The notes beneath the pieces are model-generated. The model saw nothing but the letters and a program-made list of their open reading frames with translations, searched no databases and had not been told where the DNA came from. A stretch of 37,416 nucleotides of DNA from Ettlia oleoabundans (taxonomy: Eukaryota; Chlorophyta; Chlorophyceae; Chlamydomonadales). Made by a program: the position numbers and the translations under genes. Positions within the stretch are counted from its first letter, which is position 1. Each line of letters starts with the position of its first letter. The DNA is taken from positions 1-37,416 of the forward strand of contig JAAMXP010000389.1 of NCBI GenBank assembly GCA_019693395.1, read 5' to 3'. This document shows positions 22,861-33,700 of this stretch, in pieces.

Positions 22861-25800
22861 AGCCATGCGCCACGGCGGTTTGAAGCCCCTGCACCCCCGC
22901 TGATGCACGCCCCTCACTCAAAAAAGGTGGAACGCCTGTGGCAGCAGCGCAACAAAGCTTTGGAGGCAGAAGAGAAGGTTGCCATCCCAGCAGCAGACTC
23001 CAAAGCTGCTGTTGAAGCGGCAGAAGGAGCGCTAGCCACATGCGCGGTGGCGGAGATAGGGAAGGCGGCCTCGCCCGGGGCGCATGTGTCTGGCGAGCTT
23101 CTAGGAGCAGCAGAAGGGCAGCAGCATGCAGAGCAGCAGCACCACTCTGGGCAACATGAGCAGGGAGGACAGCATGGGCAGGTGGAAAACCAGCTGCAGC
23201 AGCAGGATGTGGGCATGGAGGAGGAGCAGGCTAATGTTTGCCTCCAGCAGCAGGCACAGTCAGAGGACTCCCTCCCCGAGACTGAGGTGCTGCCAGCAGG
23301 CAGCCATGAGGGTGAGGGTACCAGCCTCTCCGTCACCCTGGATGCAGCTGGCGACAGCGCCGTGTGGCGAGTCATCCCGGATGCTGGGAGCGGAGAGATT
23401 GAAGTTAGCAGCCAGCCTTCCCGTGCAGCTGGACCTGTTGGGGCTGCTGCTGTTGATACTGGTGGGTGGGTGGTAGAGTTGAAACCGCCTGGCACAGCAG
23501 CAGTAGGGCTGTTGGTGGAGAGCCAGCCAGCAGCGGTCTATGTTGTGCCGCCCTGGCTGCCAGGCATTCCATCGGCGGCAACAGAAGTGGCTCCGGCGGC
23601 AGGAGGGCCAGCTGCCAGCACCCAGCAGCCAGTTCAGCAGCAGGGAGCAGCCCATTGTCGCAGCCGCTGGGACCAACCCGCAAGGACACAGCCAGGTGCC
23701 GCTGGCAGCAGCTGCAGCGCCATCTGGCAGGGCGTGGTTTGCTGTGAGGATTGCGATGCGCTGCCTGTGCTGGGCACCTGGTGGCGGCCGGGCAACGCCC
23801 CCAATGGCTGCGGTCTGCTACCTGCAAGCAGCAGCCTGCAGTTGGCAGATGCGGAAGAGTGCGACGGAGCCGAGCTGGCAGCTGCTGTGCAGCGGTGGCG
23901 CCAGCTGAATGCTCCCTGCTGTGTGTTGCGCCCCAACTGCCCGGCGGGGGCCCTGGATGCCGAGGCCGACACCATTTTTGAAACGGTGTGCGAGGTGATG
24001 GAGGTGAGAGCAGGGGCTGACTGCCGCTTGGCTCTCCTACATCACAGCAGCCTAATTTGCGGGCCCTGTGGGAAAGTACAACTGGACTGCTGTACCAGGA
24101 GTTGGCCTGGGGCCCCGTGCATCAAAGGACGTGTCTGCATGTTGCACGGTTGCAAGCATCTTTGAGCCGTGCTGTTTGGCTGTATGCAGGCCAAGACATG
24201 TGGGCGCCTGCTGGACGCAACAGCAGTGGTAACAGAAAGTGGGGTGGCGGCACCAGCATGCGAGGGCAGCAGCGGCACTGACTCAGACAGGCGGCAGCTG
24301 CTGGTGGCGCCGCTTGCTGTGATAGGAGCAGAGCTGGGGGCACAGAGCGAGCAGCTATTGGCACAGCTGCGAGCAGGCGTAGCTGCAAGCGCCACTGCTA
24401 TGGGTGAGGCTGGGTGCGGGGGTGAGGATGAAGGGGAGCAACAGGTGCTGCTTGTTCTGCCCCTGTTCCCTGAGCCCTCACCACCCACACCAGCAAACGA
24501 CCAGCAACAGGCGAATGCCCCATTGGTCGGGGTGCCAGCACCGGAAACCTCGCCCGCTGCGACACAGCTGGTTGGAGGCTGTGGTTTGATCCCTGAGGGT
24601 GGTGGCAGGGAGGCGACGCCCGATATCTGCCTGCCCGACCAGCAGCACGCACAGCAGCAGGCACAGCAGGAGGGCTCCAGCTGTTCAACACAGCCCCCAG
24701 TCCCAGCAGCAGCATGGCAATGGCTCAAAGGTGGGGACCCTGTTGGCAGCAGCAGGAGGGCAGAGGAAGGGCGGCAGAGGGGCAGGAGGGCAGAGCTCGA
24801 GGCATCAACAGGTGGCAAGGGCAGCGGAGGGCGTAGCATCAGAAGCAGGAGAAGCAGCAGCAGGGGCCGGAGCAGTGGGAGGCATGCAAGGCGGGACAGC
24901 AGCAAAACCAGGCAGCACAGTTGGGGACGGAGCCGTAGCCCCAGCCGCCGGAGCACACACCACCGCCGCAGCAGGAGTAGGAGCAGCGGTGATGAAAGGC
25001 GTGGGTCCCATCGCGTCAGCGGCGTGAGTCACAGGCACAACAGCGGTGGTGCACGAGGGGGCCACCAACGCTCCCGCAGCCGCAGCCGCAGTAGAAGCCG
25101 CATCCACAGCCAAGACTGCAGGGTTAGTGGCAGGAAGCGCAGCTGCAGCAGGGGCGGTGGCGGTGGCAGCGGTGCAGCACCAGCGGCATCAGGAGGAGCT
25201 TCAGGCATTCGTGCCCTGGCTGCACTCGACTCCTGGGTAAGCGCATGGACCGGAACTTTTGACTAATTGCTACCCTTCAACCATTCTGCGTTCTTCCCAA
25301 GGTTTTCCAAGGCTAATGTGTGCTACCCATACCCAGCCAGGCTGCCACCACCCAGTGTTGTTCCATAACCAGAGCCACGTGTCGTGATCCACATCCCAGC
25401 GACATTTCACACAGCATGGGATTTAGAGGAGGGCAGGCCCCACCTGCGTGCGTATCACCGTGTGCCTGCCTCCCCCTTTCAAATCGCCGCCATTGTCACT
25501 GTCCACGCCTGGCGCAGGACCCCAGCTGGCGCCTGGAGAGAGAGTGCGTACAGCAGCTGGGCTACGGCGGCGCCCTGCCAATGAAGGCGTTGCTGGTCCA
25601 CAAGCGTGTGCCGGCCTATCTGGCCCAGAACGAGTCCCCCGGGAGGACGATCTCCAGCGCTTTTTGCTGGACAGACCCCACCTGTTTGATGTGCAGATGC
25701 TGAACGGCGGCAACTTGCAAGTTAGAGCGAAGCCAGGTTGGCAGCAGCCCACCACGCCTCACCACTTTTGCTGGGATGCTAAGGGCTACTGACGAGTCGT

Positions 25801-27133
25801 TTACCTTTGCCTGCTGGGTTGAATGGTGTTGGCGGCTGCTGTCAAGGCAGGCAGGAAGAGCAGGTTAAAGCAGGCTCCTTGATTGACTTCACCCCCACCT
25901 GCTTGCTCCCCAGCTGCAGGCGCCATTAACTTCCTGCGGCTTAAGCACGCCGTACTGGATGTATTGGCTGGCTGCCCTGCACATCGTGCACCTTTAAGGC
26001 AAGCACTTTGATTGCTTTGTTCCTACTGCTGACCAAGCTATGCTGGCTGGCCCCAGGTAGCTGCTGGCGCTGAGCTGGAACCCCTCACCATGATGCGCTG
26101 CACCTGCTTTCCTTGCAACCCGTGTCTCATACACAACCTGTTGCAGCAATTGCTGTACGGTACTTGATCAATGTTGTGCTCTGCTGCAGTGAGGTGCAGG
26201 ATGCCCTTGCCTACCGCATCGCTGGAGTTGATGGCAGGCTCAGGCAACAGGTAAGCGGCTCCAACGGGGCAAACCCTTGAGTCGGGCTTCACTCACGCTC
26301 ATGTGCCTGTAAGGTTCACAAGTGCCCCTTTCTCTGACGTGCTATCTCATGTTCACGGTGGCGTGGATGACAAAGCCGGCTGTGTGCCATGACTGCGCGG
26401 CTGACTCAATTGCAGGCGCTGGAGGACCTGCCAGGTTGGTGCTGCCGCTGGTGCCCCGACTGCCTCTGGGTGCACCCCGGTGCCATACTGGAGCTGCGAC
26501 CCTGCGACGAGCAACGCAGGTGCAGAGATCAATATGCCATCCACCCTTCACTGTGCCGTGTTGCAGCATGGCGGTGCACTTTACCTGCAGCGGCACCATG
26601 CGTGACGTTGAAGCTGTGCATCACAAGAGTGTTTGCGCGCTGGTCACTCTGCATGGCTCTTCCCTTTGCGCCCACACTTCCCCACCATGCAGCTCGTCTG
26701 GCAGTCGGTGTTCCATTCGGTTCCCCAAGCAGTGCCCGTATGCTCTGGACAAGACATGCCCCAAGGGGATCCACTGCCCTAGGGTGAGCCGCATGTATGT
26801 GGCTACCCTGCTGCCATTTGGCCAACTCGATCCCACCTCCCCAGCGTCACTGATCTGCTGCACCAATCCTGAACAAGGTGCACCTGTCGAAACTAACTTG
26901 GTCGACCAAACTGCTTCAAATGAAGTATTAGCAACGCCCGGTTGTCCCCCTTACAAATGGGACATGCAGTGTCACGCTCCGCCACGCGGCGATGGCAGCA
27001 CAAGGGAGATATCATTACGCCGCTTGCAGTCTGGAGCGGGAGGTGGCTGAGGCGGCTGATGGAGCTGGGGCGCGGCGACATTGACACTATGAGCATTGAC
27101 ATGCAGCACACGCCCATGCAATGTATTGAGTAG
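22861..27133 (+). CDS. Gln- and RS-rich protein with module copy 2 and CCCH-like finger (possibly the 3' half of the preceding gene)
   Basis: Exons: 22861-24003, 24190-25236, 25518-25736, 25920-25998, 26190-26250, 26416-26519, 26567-26601, 26693-26783 and 26999-27133. The first ATG in frame is 22903 (MHAPHSKKVERLWQQRNK). The exon is also open back to an acceptor at 22860, so it could be joined to the preceding block, with no TGTAA between them. The first exon is Gln/Ala/Glu-rich. The second ends in an RS-like domain (SRSPSRR, RSRSRSRSR). Module copy 2 follows. Then come a Cys-rich exon (CPYALDKTCPKGIHC, with His as the first residue of the next exon) resembling a C-x7-C-x5-C-x2-H finger, and the tail WLRRLMELGRGDID, ending in TAG. 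A one-base loss in the C run 25636-25640 breaks the frame, and the phase at 26601/26693 is off by one. RNA-related function is inferred. Confidence 0.62.
25518..26519 (+). other. Duplicated multi-exon module, copy 2
   Basis: Exon one (25518-25736) encodes DPSWRLERECVQQLGYGG...VPAYLAQNES...LQRFLLDRPHLFDV. Exon two (25920-25998) encodes INFLRLKHAVLDVLAG, exon three (26190-26250) SEVQDALAYRIAGVDG and exon four (26416-26519) CRWCPDCLWV...LELRPCDEQR. As in copy 1, exon one follows an exon ending in a Trp codon, and exon three starts T-GAG right after GCAG. The exon two donor is GC (TTAAG/GCAAGC at 25999). The reading frame in exon one needs one extra C in the run 25636-25640. Confidence 0.72.
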
Positions 27134-27209
27134 GAGTAGAAAGTGCTCAGAGATGCATAACAATTTTCTGATGTATCTCGCACTATACTACTTGAGATTT
27201 ATACTGCTT

Positions 27210-27214
27210 TTACA
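27210..27214 (-). terminator. TGTAA poly(A) signal for the permease gene
   Basis: Minus-strand TGTAA about 31 bases past the TAA stop. A second TGTAA overlaps the stop codon itself (27249-27245). The 3' ends of the two converging genes are only 111 bases apart. Confidence 0.5.
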
Positions 27215-27244
27215 CAACAAAAGTGTGATTCAGACTCATTTCGA

Positions 27245-30200
27245 TTACAATTGCCCGAAAGCAAGGAGCAGCTCACGTCCAATGATGCCCGCAGCCGCCC
27301 CCCCAACAGCCAGCAGCACGGGCCTGCCGCCAGGCACGATCTGCAGGCGGGACAGCGTGGTACCGCTGTATCGCTCGCTCCACACCATGGCCGCAGGCAT
27401 GATGCCAAACAGAGTCAACACTCCAAATGTGCCGGCAAAGTCCAGAGCAGAGAAGAACACATCTGCGACGACAGGGAGGGCAGCAGAAGGGGGCGGGCAG
27501 TGAGCTGCACCAACTGGCTGATGTCCAAGGCTAACCTGAACTGGTTGTGTGTTGCTGCAACGCTGCAAGAAAGTCGTGAGACCAGACTAGAGTCACTCTA
27601 ACCAAACTCAGCAGCAAGTAGATGGTGCATGCATGGGCCTCGTGTTCTACGTAGCCTGCCACCTGCCGAGCTCACCCGGGAAGGCAATCGCGCAGGCCAG
27701 TGGTGGAGCCACGGTTAGAAGGTAGGGCAGCGCCTGGCGGCTGCCTGTAGGCAGCTGCAGCTGCAACAAGACACAGAAAGCGGGCTGCATGTTGAGAGCA
27801 AGCAACAGATCTGTATACAGGGCCGCGGTGGCAGACAAGCGACAGAACCAGATCTCCGCTTACCTCATACCACCAAGGGATGGCAAGCAGGGCAGGCAGG
27901 CTGACATGTACAGTTCTTTATGCTCTCTGCCCCCTAGCAACCTGCAATGTGTCCTTATTTCCACCTACCCGCAGCGCATCTGCTATGAAATCGGACAGGC
28001 CCAGGATGAATCCAATGGCGCTGGTGCCCACAGCCAGGAAGGTGAAGGAGTCAATGAGGGGCGTCACTAGCGGGCCTCCCGCATCCCGCAGCAGCGCCAG
28101 CGGGTCAATCACTGCTGCTGCTGACACGCCTGCATCTGCCACCCCTGCTACTGCTGCATCTGCTGCCCCTGCCGCCGCCTGCACTGCGTCGTTGGCGCTG
28201 CTGCCACTGCTGCCGCTACTGCTGCCAAGAACAGCTGCCAGCCAGGATTCAAACATCAGCCAGGGCACAGCCACACCCACAATTACAGCTTGCCTGCAGC
28301 ATCATACACGGACATTCGCTGGTGTTGCAAGCAAGGTTCAACAAATGAGGGACAGCCGGCAGCCTGTACTGAGACAAACCCTGCCGCTTGTGCCATCTGG
28401 CAGGTTCAGTGCACTATGAATGAATCACACTGTCTGGCTGCACTCTGACCCACGTCAACGGAAGTCAAACCAGCCAGGCACAGAAACCAGTTTGTGCCAA
28501 GCCAAGTCTTCCACCTGGCTCATTGTGGCGGTTGCGACCAACGACTGAACTGACACCATCACATCCCACCCACCCTGCCCCAGGCCCTGCCTTGCTGGTC
28601 ACACCTCTCACTCGCCTCACCGTATCTTGGCGACATCACCCTCCAGGGATGTGGTGACCACGGGCACAACGTTCTGGAACACGTAGGCAAGCGCTATCAC
28701 GGGCAGCGCGTCCGGCACAGCCCCCCAGTTTGCTACAGCCAGCTGCTGTGGGTGCAAGTCAGAGGCTGCCACACACAACAGGCCCTGCAGCAGAAGCAGA
28801 GGACAAGGATATGGTGAGAGCAAAAAGAGCAACACACATAGCTTGCAACAAAAATAAACAGTAGTGATGGGACAAAGGCAGCTGTGGATATCCATCACAC
28901 ACAGTTCCAAGATTCCACTGTGCGGTAACACCCCATCTCAGTTGCAAGAGCATGTACGCAGAAGCCATGCCGACATGCAAGCGACGCCCACCAGGAAACT
29001 CGCAACAAAGATGCCGACCAACAAGGTGTTTATCTGGCTCAGAGCTGCCGGCCGTGTTGCATAGCAGAGGCCGCCAACTGCCGCTGCAAATGCGGCATCC
29101 CCAAGCGGTGCAGGAATGTTGCCCACCCGCTCCAACGTCTCCCCTGCCTTGGCAATGTCTGCGCGGCGGCAGTATCAGGGCACAAGGGGCGCTCAGTACA
29201 GCACACACTCATCTTGGACATGCAGACTCACAAGCTTCCTTCCCATATTGTGCGCCCTGCCACACCATGCTGCATGGCCAACAGAGTAAAAGTGCCATAC
29301 GGTGCCCATACAGCCGCATATAGGCATGCATCTGGGCTTGCACGCACATGCCACCAGCAGCGCATAGTGTATGAGCAGGTAGGCAGTGCTCACGGCAGCA
29401 GCACCCCCATCTCCCAGTGTGCGGCGTGCCATCGAGCTGCAAGAGGTGGGAAGACCGTTGCCGCAGTGCATAAGCGGCAGGCAGTAATGAGTGGGGATGC
29501 AAAGTGGCATACAAGCCGAAACAGAAGGCACAGAGGTTTGCCGCAGTAGCGCCAAAGGCGCAGAAGGCAATGGAGGGGCCGAGGTCGCCAGTTGCTGCAA
29601 CCTAGCACAGTCTGCAAATTGGGGTCTGGCATGGTGCAGGCAGCGTGAACAGGCCCCCTCACCTTAATGAGACGCCCCTGCCAGCCCCCAGCTCGCACAG
29701 TGTGTTGATGTTCACCTCAGCCACCAGCAGCCCCGTCACTGCGGCATGAAGCAGGGAGTGGAGGCAGGTGATGCACGGCTGCTGTGCCATAACGGCCATC
29801 TGAAGCGCCTACATCTAATGCGCCCAAATGGTGATGTTTTGCAGCTATATCAGATTGGATTAAGGCCACTCACCAATGCTGAAGAGGCAGAAGCCTGTGA
29901 GTGCTGCTGATGAGGCGATGAACCCAGAAGGGGCGGTCACTGCCGGCAAAGCAAGGATGCCCGCACCAACCGTCGTGCCTGTGACTGCAGGTGGCACGAT
30001 GATTGCCCTCAATTGCTAAACTGTGCAGAGGAAACAAGTGCAAAGCGCAGAGTAGCACAAGCAAATGGCGCAGCTGGGCGGCAGAATATACCTAATGCCG
30101 CCGCACCCCAGACGGTGCCTGGCTCGTGCTTAAGCGTCTCTGGGTTGAGGTTGGAGAAGAGACGGAAGCCAGGCTGCTTAGCAGCCGATTGATATAAGTT

Positions 30201-30452
30201 CTCGCTGCCTGGACCCTCTGCTGCCGCTACAACTATGCTGGCTTCCTGCGTCGTCGTCCTGCTGCCGCCAGAACTGCCGCTGGTGCCGCAAACCCTTGCA
30301 GCCAGCCGACGACGCGTGCAGTCATCTGCGGCACTTTCCCACTCCGGTTGCCCGTAATATCCGCCTCGGCACGGTATTGATGCCGCCGTGTGGTTTGCGT
30401 GTCGCTGAATCAGGCGCGACTGTGAGCCTGCGGCAGCTAGGCTTGCAAGCAT
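27245..30452 (-). CDS. Tryptophan/tyrosine permease family transporter, probably organellar
   Basis: Nine exons (30452-30092, 29984-29874, 29738-29663, 29436-29348, 29158-28992, 28784-28621, 28293-27969, 27760-27676, 27462-27245) join in phase to 531 residues and TAA. The family carries aromatic amino acids across membranes by proton symport, with a LeuT-type fold of about 11 helices. Visible hallmarks are VTGTTVGAGILALPAVTAPS in helix 1, VTGLLVAEVNINTLCE, the loop YIAKAGETL, VFQNVVPVVTTSLEGDVAKI, and FLAVGTSAIGFILGLSDFIA near the C-terminus. The first 100 residues (MLASLAAAGSQSRLIQRHAN...) are Ser/Ala/Arg-rich and look like a transit peptide. An in-frame ATG at 30602 would add 50 residues. 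Plant relatives are often plastidial, so an envelope role is inferred. An Ala/Ser-rich insert lies in exon 7. Confidence 0.93.
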
Positions 30453-30749
30453 TGCCAAACAGTGGAAAAGTATGCAAACTGGAATCAAATGAGTCATGCG
30501 AGGCTTGCAGGCGTTGCTTGCCCCGTCTTCGTGGGTCCCCTGTGCAGGCTGTGCAGCCGCCACCTCAGCAGCGCCCACCGACGGGTGGCGGCGCTCGATC
30601 ATAGCATAAATTTACGTGTTGTCACCACAATGTTGGAACAGTAGCCAACGATCAGACTGGCTGTGTTGTACAGGTGACAAACCAATCAACAACTGCCCAG
30701 CTGCTGCCTTGCCGCCTTCAGAATAGAAAGGGAGCAGCGGTCCTTGAAA

Positions 30750-33700
30750 TTAGCTATTGTTTATGAAGTCTTGAGCCCAAGTGGTTATAAACTTGGTGGG
30801 GTCTGCCACCGGCAACCTGCTGGCCTCTTGGACCAGCAAGTCGAGGAAAGCATGCTGCTGCGGCTCGTCAATACCCTGCAAGCAAACGGGCAAATGACGC
30901 ACTGTACTCAATACTGCACTCGCATGAAACGAATGGAACGAGCATGGCAACTGAATCTGGTTTGCGGCAGCTGTTCACAACTTGGAAAATTTGCTGGCAT
31001 AACATAAGGGAACGGCCCATCAGCATCAGCTGCAGCACACACTCGTCTTGGAAGTGAGCTGGCTGCAGTGTCCCGCACGTCACCTCCGCCATACGCCGCA
31101 TGTGCATCCAGACGGAGGCGGCTAGCTGAGCCTGGCCTGCAGGGGTCCCACGCTGAAAGCCTGGCGGCGCCCAGCTGCATCACAGCGGCATGTGCAGGCA
31201 GAAAGGCAACAACCAGTTGGCTCGGCCGAAGGACAAAGCGACGCCGCGTCACAAGAACCTTTTGGCAAAGATGGACCAACTGTGACACACATGATAATCA
31301 CTTTCTACGAGCTACAACAAGCTAAACAATACAGCATCCCCCCTGGAAATTGATGGTAATAAGTGTCAATGGAGATTCCTAGACGCACCCAGCGGCACTG
31401 CCGGCGTTTGCCCGTTTGGCTGAACGATTGATGCCTGCTGGTCGTTCAACTGCTGCAGCAACTGCTGCTATGCAGCTTCCAAATCACGCGCTTGTTGCTG
31501 CAGCTCCCTTAATGGCTGTGCATCAGGATCAGCGAATGCCTGCTGCAGCGCTTGATCCTTGGCTGCGGTTCGAAGGACACAAACGGGCATGGTTGAGGGC
31601 GCATGGAACAGCAGTATACTGGCCCTGCTGCTGCTCTTAATATATCTTGCAGCAGCCCAGCGAAGATAAAGCACCTTGCAAATTGTGCTGCAGAGCTAGC
31701 TAGCACAGCAGGGCTGCCACAATTCTAGCGACTGCTGCCCTTTGAAAAGCACAAGCTAACACCTCACTTGAAACAGCGACAACAACACTTGCCTGCTAGC
31801 TTGCGGCTGTACTCATCCGCAGCACTACGCGCCTCTGCGGCAGCCCTCCTTGCAGTAGCTGCTGTCATCGCTGCGGTGGTTAGCTGCTGAAGCAGGCGCT
31901 CCACCTGTTGCACTCCTTCCTGCTGAGCGGCGGTGGCCCCAGCAGCCGCCACCTCCAGCTGCGCAACCCTGTGCTGCAGCGCACCCTGCCTCTGCTGGGC
32001 GCCTGCGACGGCTGCCTCCGCAGCAGCCAGCCGCTGTTGTAGTGCTTGCATTTCCTGCGCCTGCTCTTGCAGCTGCTGCTGGAGGTCCTCCTCAGGTTCC
32101 TGCTCTGGTTGTTGCTGCTGTTGCTGCTGCTGTGCTGCAGTCTACGATGCCGACTCCCTCGCGGTGCTGGTGCTGGCAGGAGGTGCTGGCACAGGCGCTG
32201 CTAGTGCCGCCGACAGTTGCGCCTGCAGATCTGCCACCTGACGCTTGTGCTTCTGCATGCAGACAACAATGGGCACTGACACAAGCAGCAGTGAATCAAC
32301 AGCAGGTTGGTGACAAAGAGCAGCCGCGCTCCTGTGGCGAACTTACACCACGCATTTCCGCTTATCACAGCCAGTGCTGCAGCCGCCCTATGCCGACACC
32401 TCAAGTTAGTTGTACATAACAAACCCAACGCACAGAAGCACCTCGGAATCCCGTTTGAGCGCAGCAGTCATGAGCGAGAGCTTCTTGTCCCTCTTGGATA
32501 GCTCCCTTCGCAGCCCCTCAACGTCACCGCCACTGCCTCCGCCGCTCGCGACTATTCCACTGGCTTGTGCAGTGCCCGCTGATGGCAGCACTCCTGCCAC
32601 GGTTGGTTGCACTTCCTGTGTTCCCTGCGGCCTTGCTGTTGCTGCTCCGGATTCCGCCGGTTGTTTGTGCTCATCTGTCGGCTGCTTGCTGGCGCCGCCG
32701 CTGCTCACCAACTGCTGGCACCGCATGTTGACGGCCGCCAGCTGCTCCCTCAGCAACTGCAGCTCCCCCTCCCGAGCCTCCGCCCCCAGCCGCGCATCTT
32801 CAGCTGCCCTCTCCTGCTCTTGTAGTGCCTGCTGTCCGTGCTGGGCTGCAGCGGCTGCTTCTTGCTGCATCTGTTCCAGCGCGTGCGTGCGGCGTGCCAG
32901 CTCAGCTGCAGCTGTGGCCAGCTGCCTGTCTCTCTCCTCCACCTGGCCCTCAAGAACAGCCTGCTCCTTCAGTGCCAGGGACAGGTGGCTCCGCAGTCGG
33001 CTGGGCTCTGCAGCGCTCACCGCCTGGCGCGCATCCTGCTGTGCCACACGTGCAGCCTCCTCGGCGCGTCGCAGGCGCGTGTGCATCCGCTGCACCTCAC
33101 GCTCAGCCGCTTCATGCCGCTGCATTGCCTCCGCCGCTCTTTTGTCAGCGGCAGCCTCCCCGGCCTCTGCCTGTTGCACCCTGCAGAATGTTGCTACAGC
33201 GATCCTTTGCCCAAGTGCAGCACTTGCCCCGAACTGGTGTTAGTGGCCTGAGCCACAGAACAATGTGGCAGCCGAGACCATACTTGCAGTGAGGCAGACT
33301 ACTGAGCAGGCAGCACGGAGACCGAAGCCGGCTCTCGCCAACGGGCCCCACCACCCACCTGTCCTGCAGTGCCACCCAGGCCGCATCCTTCTCGTCGTAG
33401 TCGCTCTGAAGTGTGCGGTGCTGCTCCTGCAGGGCTGCCAGCTCAACACGAAGCCCCTCCCCAGCGGCCTGTGATGCCTGCCGACAGAGAAATGATTGGG
33501 CACGTTAACTGATATGCTGAAGGTAACGCTCGGGTCCCCACTCTCCAGTGGTGCAGGTCATCATGGATGGGCACAAGCATTCAGGGAGCTGCCAGCACAC
33601 AATCATTTTGTTCACAAGCACCAGGGCCTGCAAGTAACATGTCTCATGCCCCACATACTTTGAGCAAGCGCTGAGTCTCTGCCAGTGCCTTGCCCTGGGT

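Noticed and set aside
24042..24956. 304-codon minus-strand frame, Leu/Ser-rich
   Set aside because: It is the complement of the Gln/RS-rich exon; its Leu runs come from CTG complements of CAG.
24599..25240. Ala-rich alternative plus-strand frame overlapping the RS region
   Set aside because: GCA/AGC/CAG repeats stay open in all frames. The RS frame ends in the Trp codon at 25234-25236 before GTAAGC, exactly as in module copy 1, which fixes the frame.
31068..31325. Open frames on both strands, including FVLRPSQLVVAFLPAH on the minus strand
   Set aside because: The flanking exons (31389 and 31136) join in phase 1 without it, with a GTGCGT donor and a CCTGCAG acceptor, so most of it is intronic.
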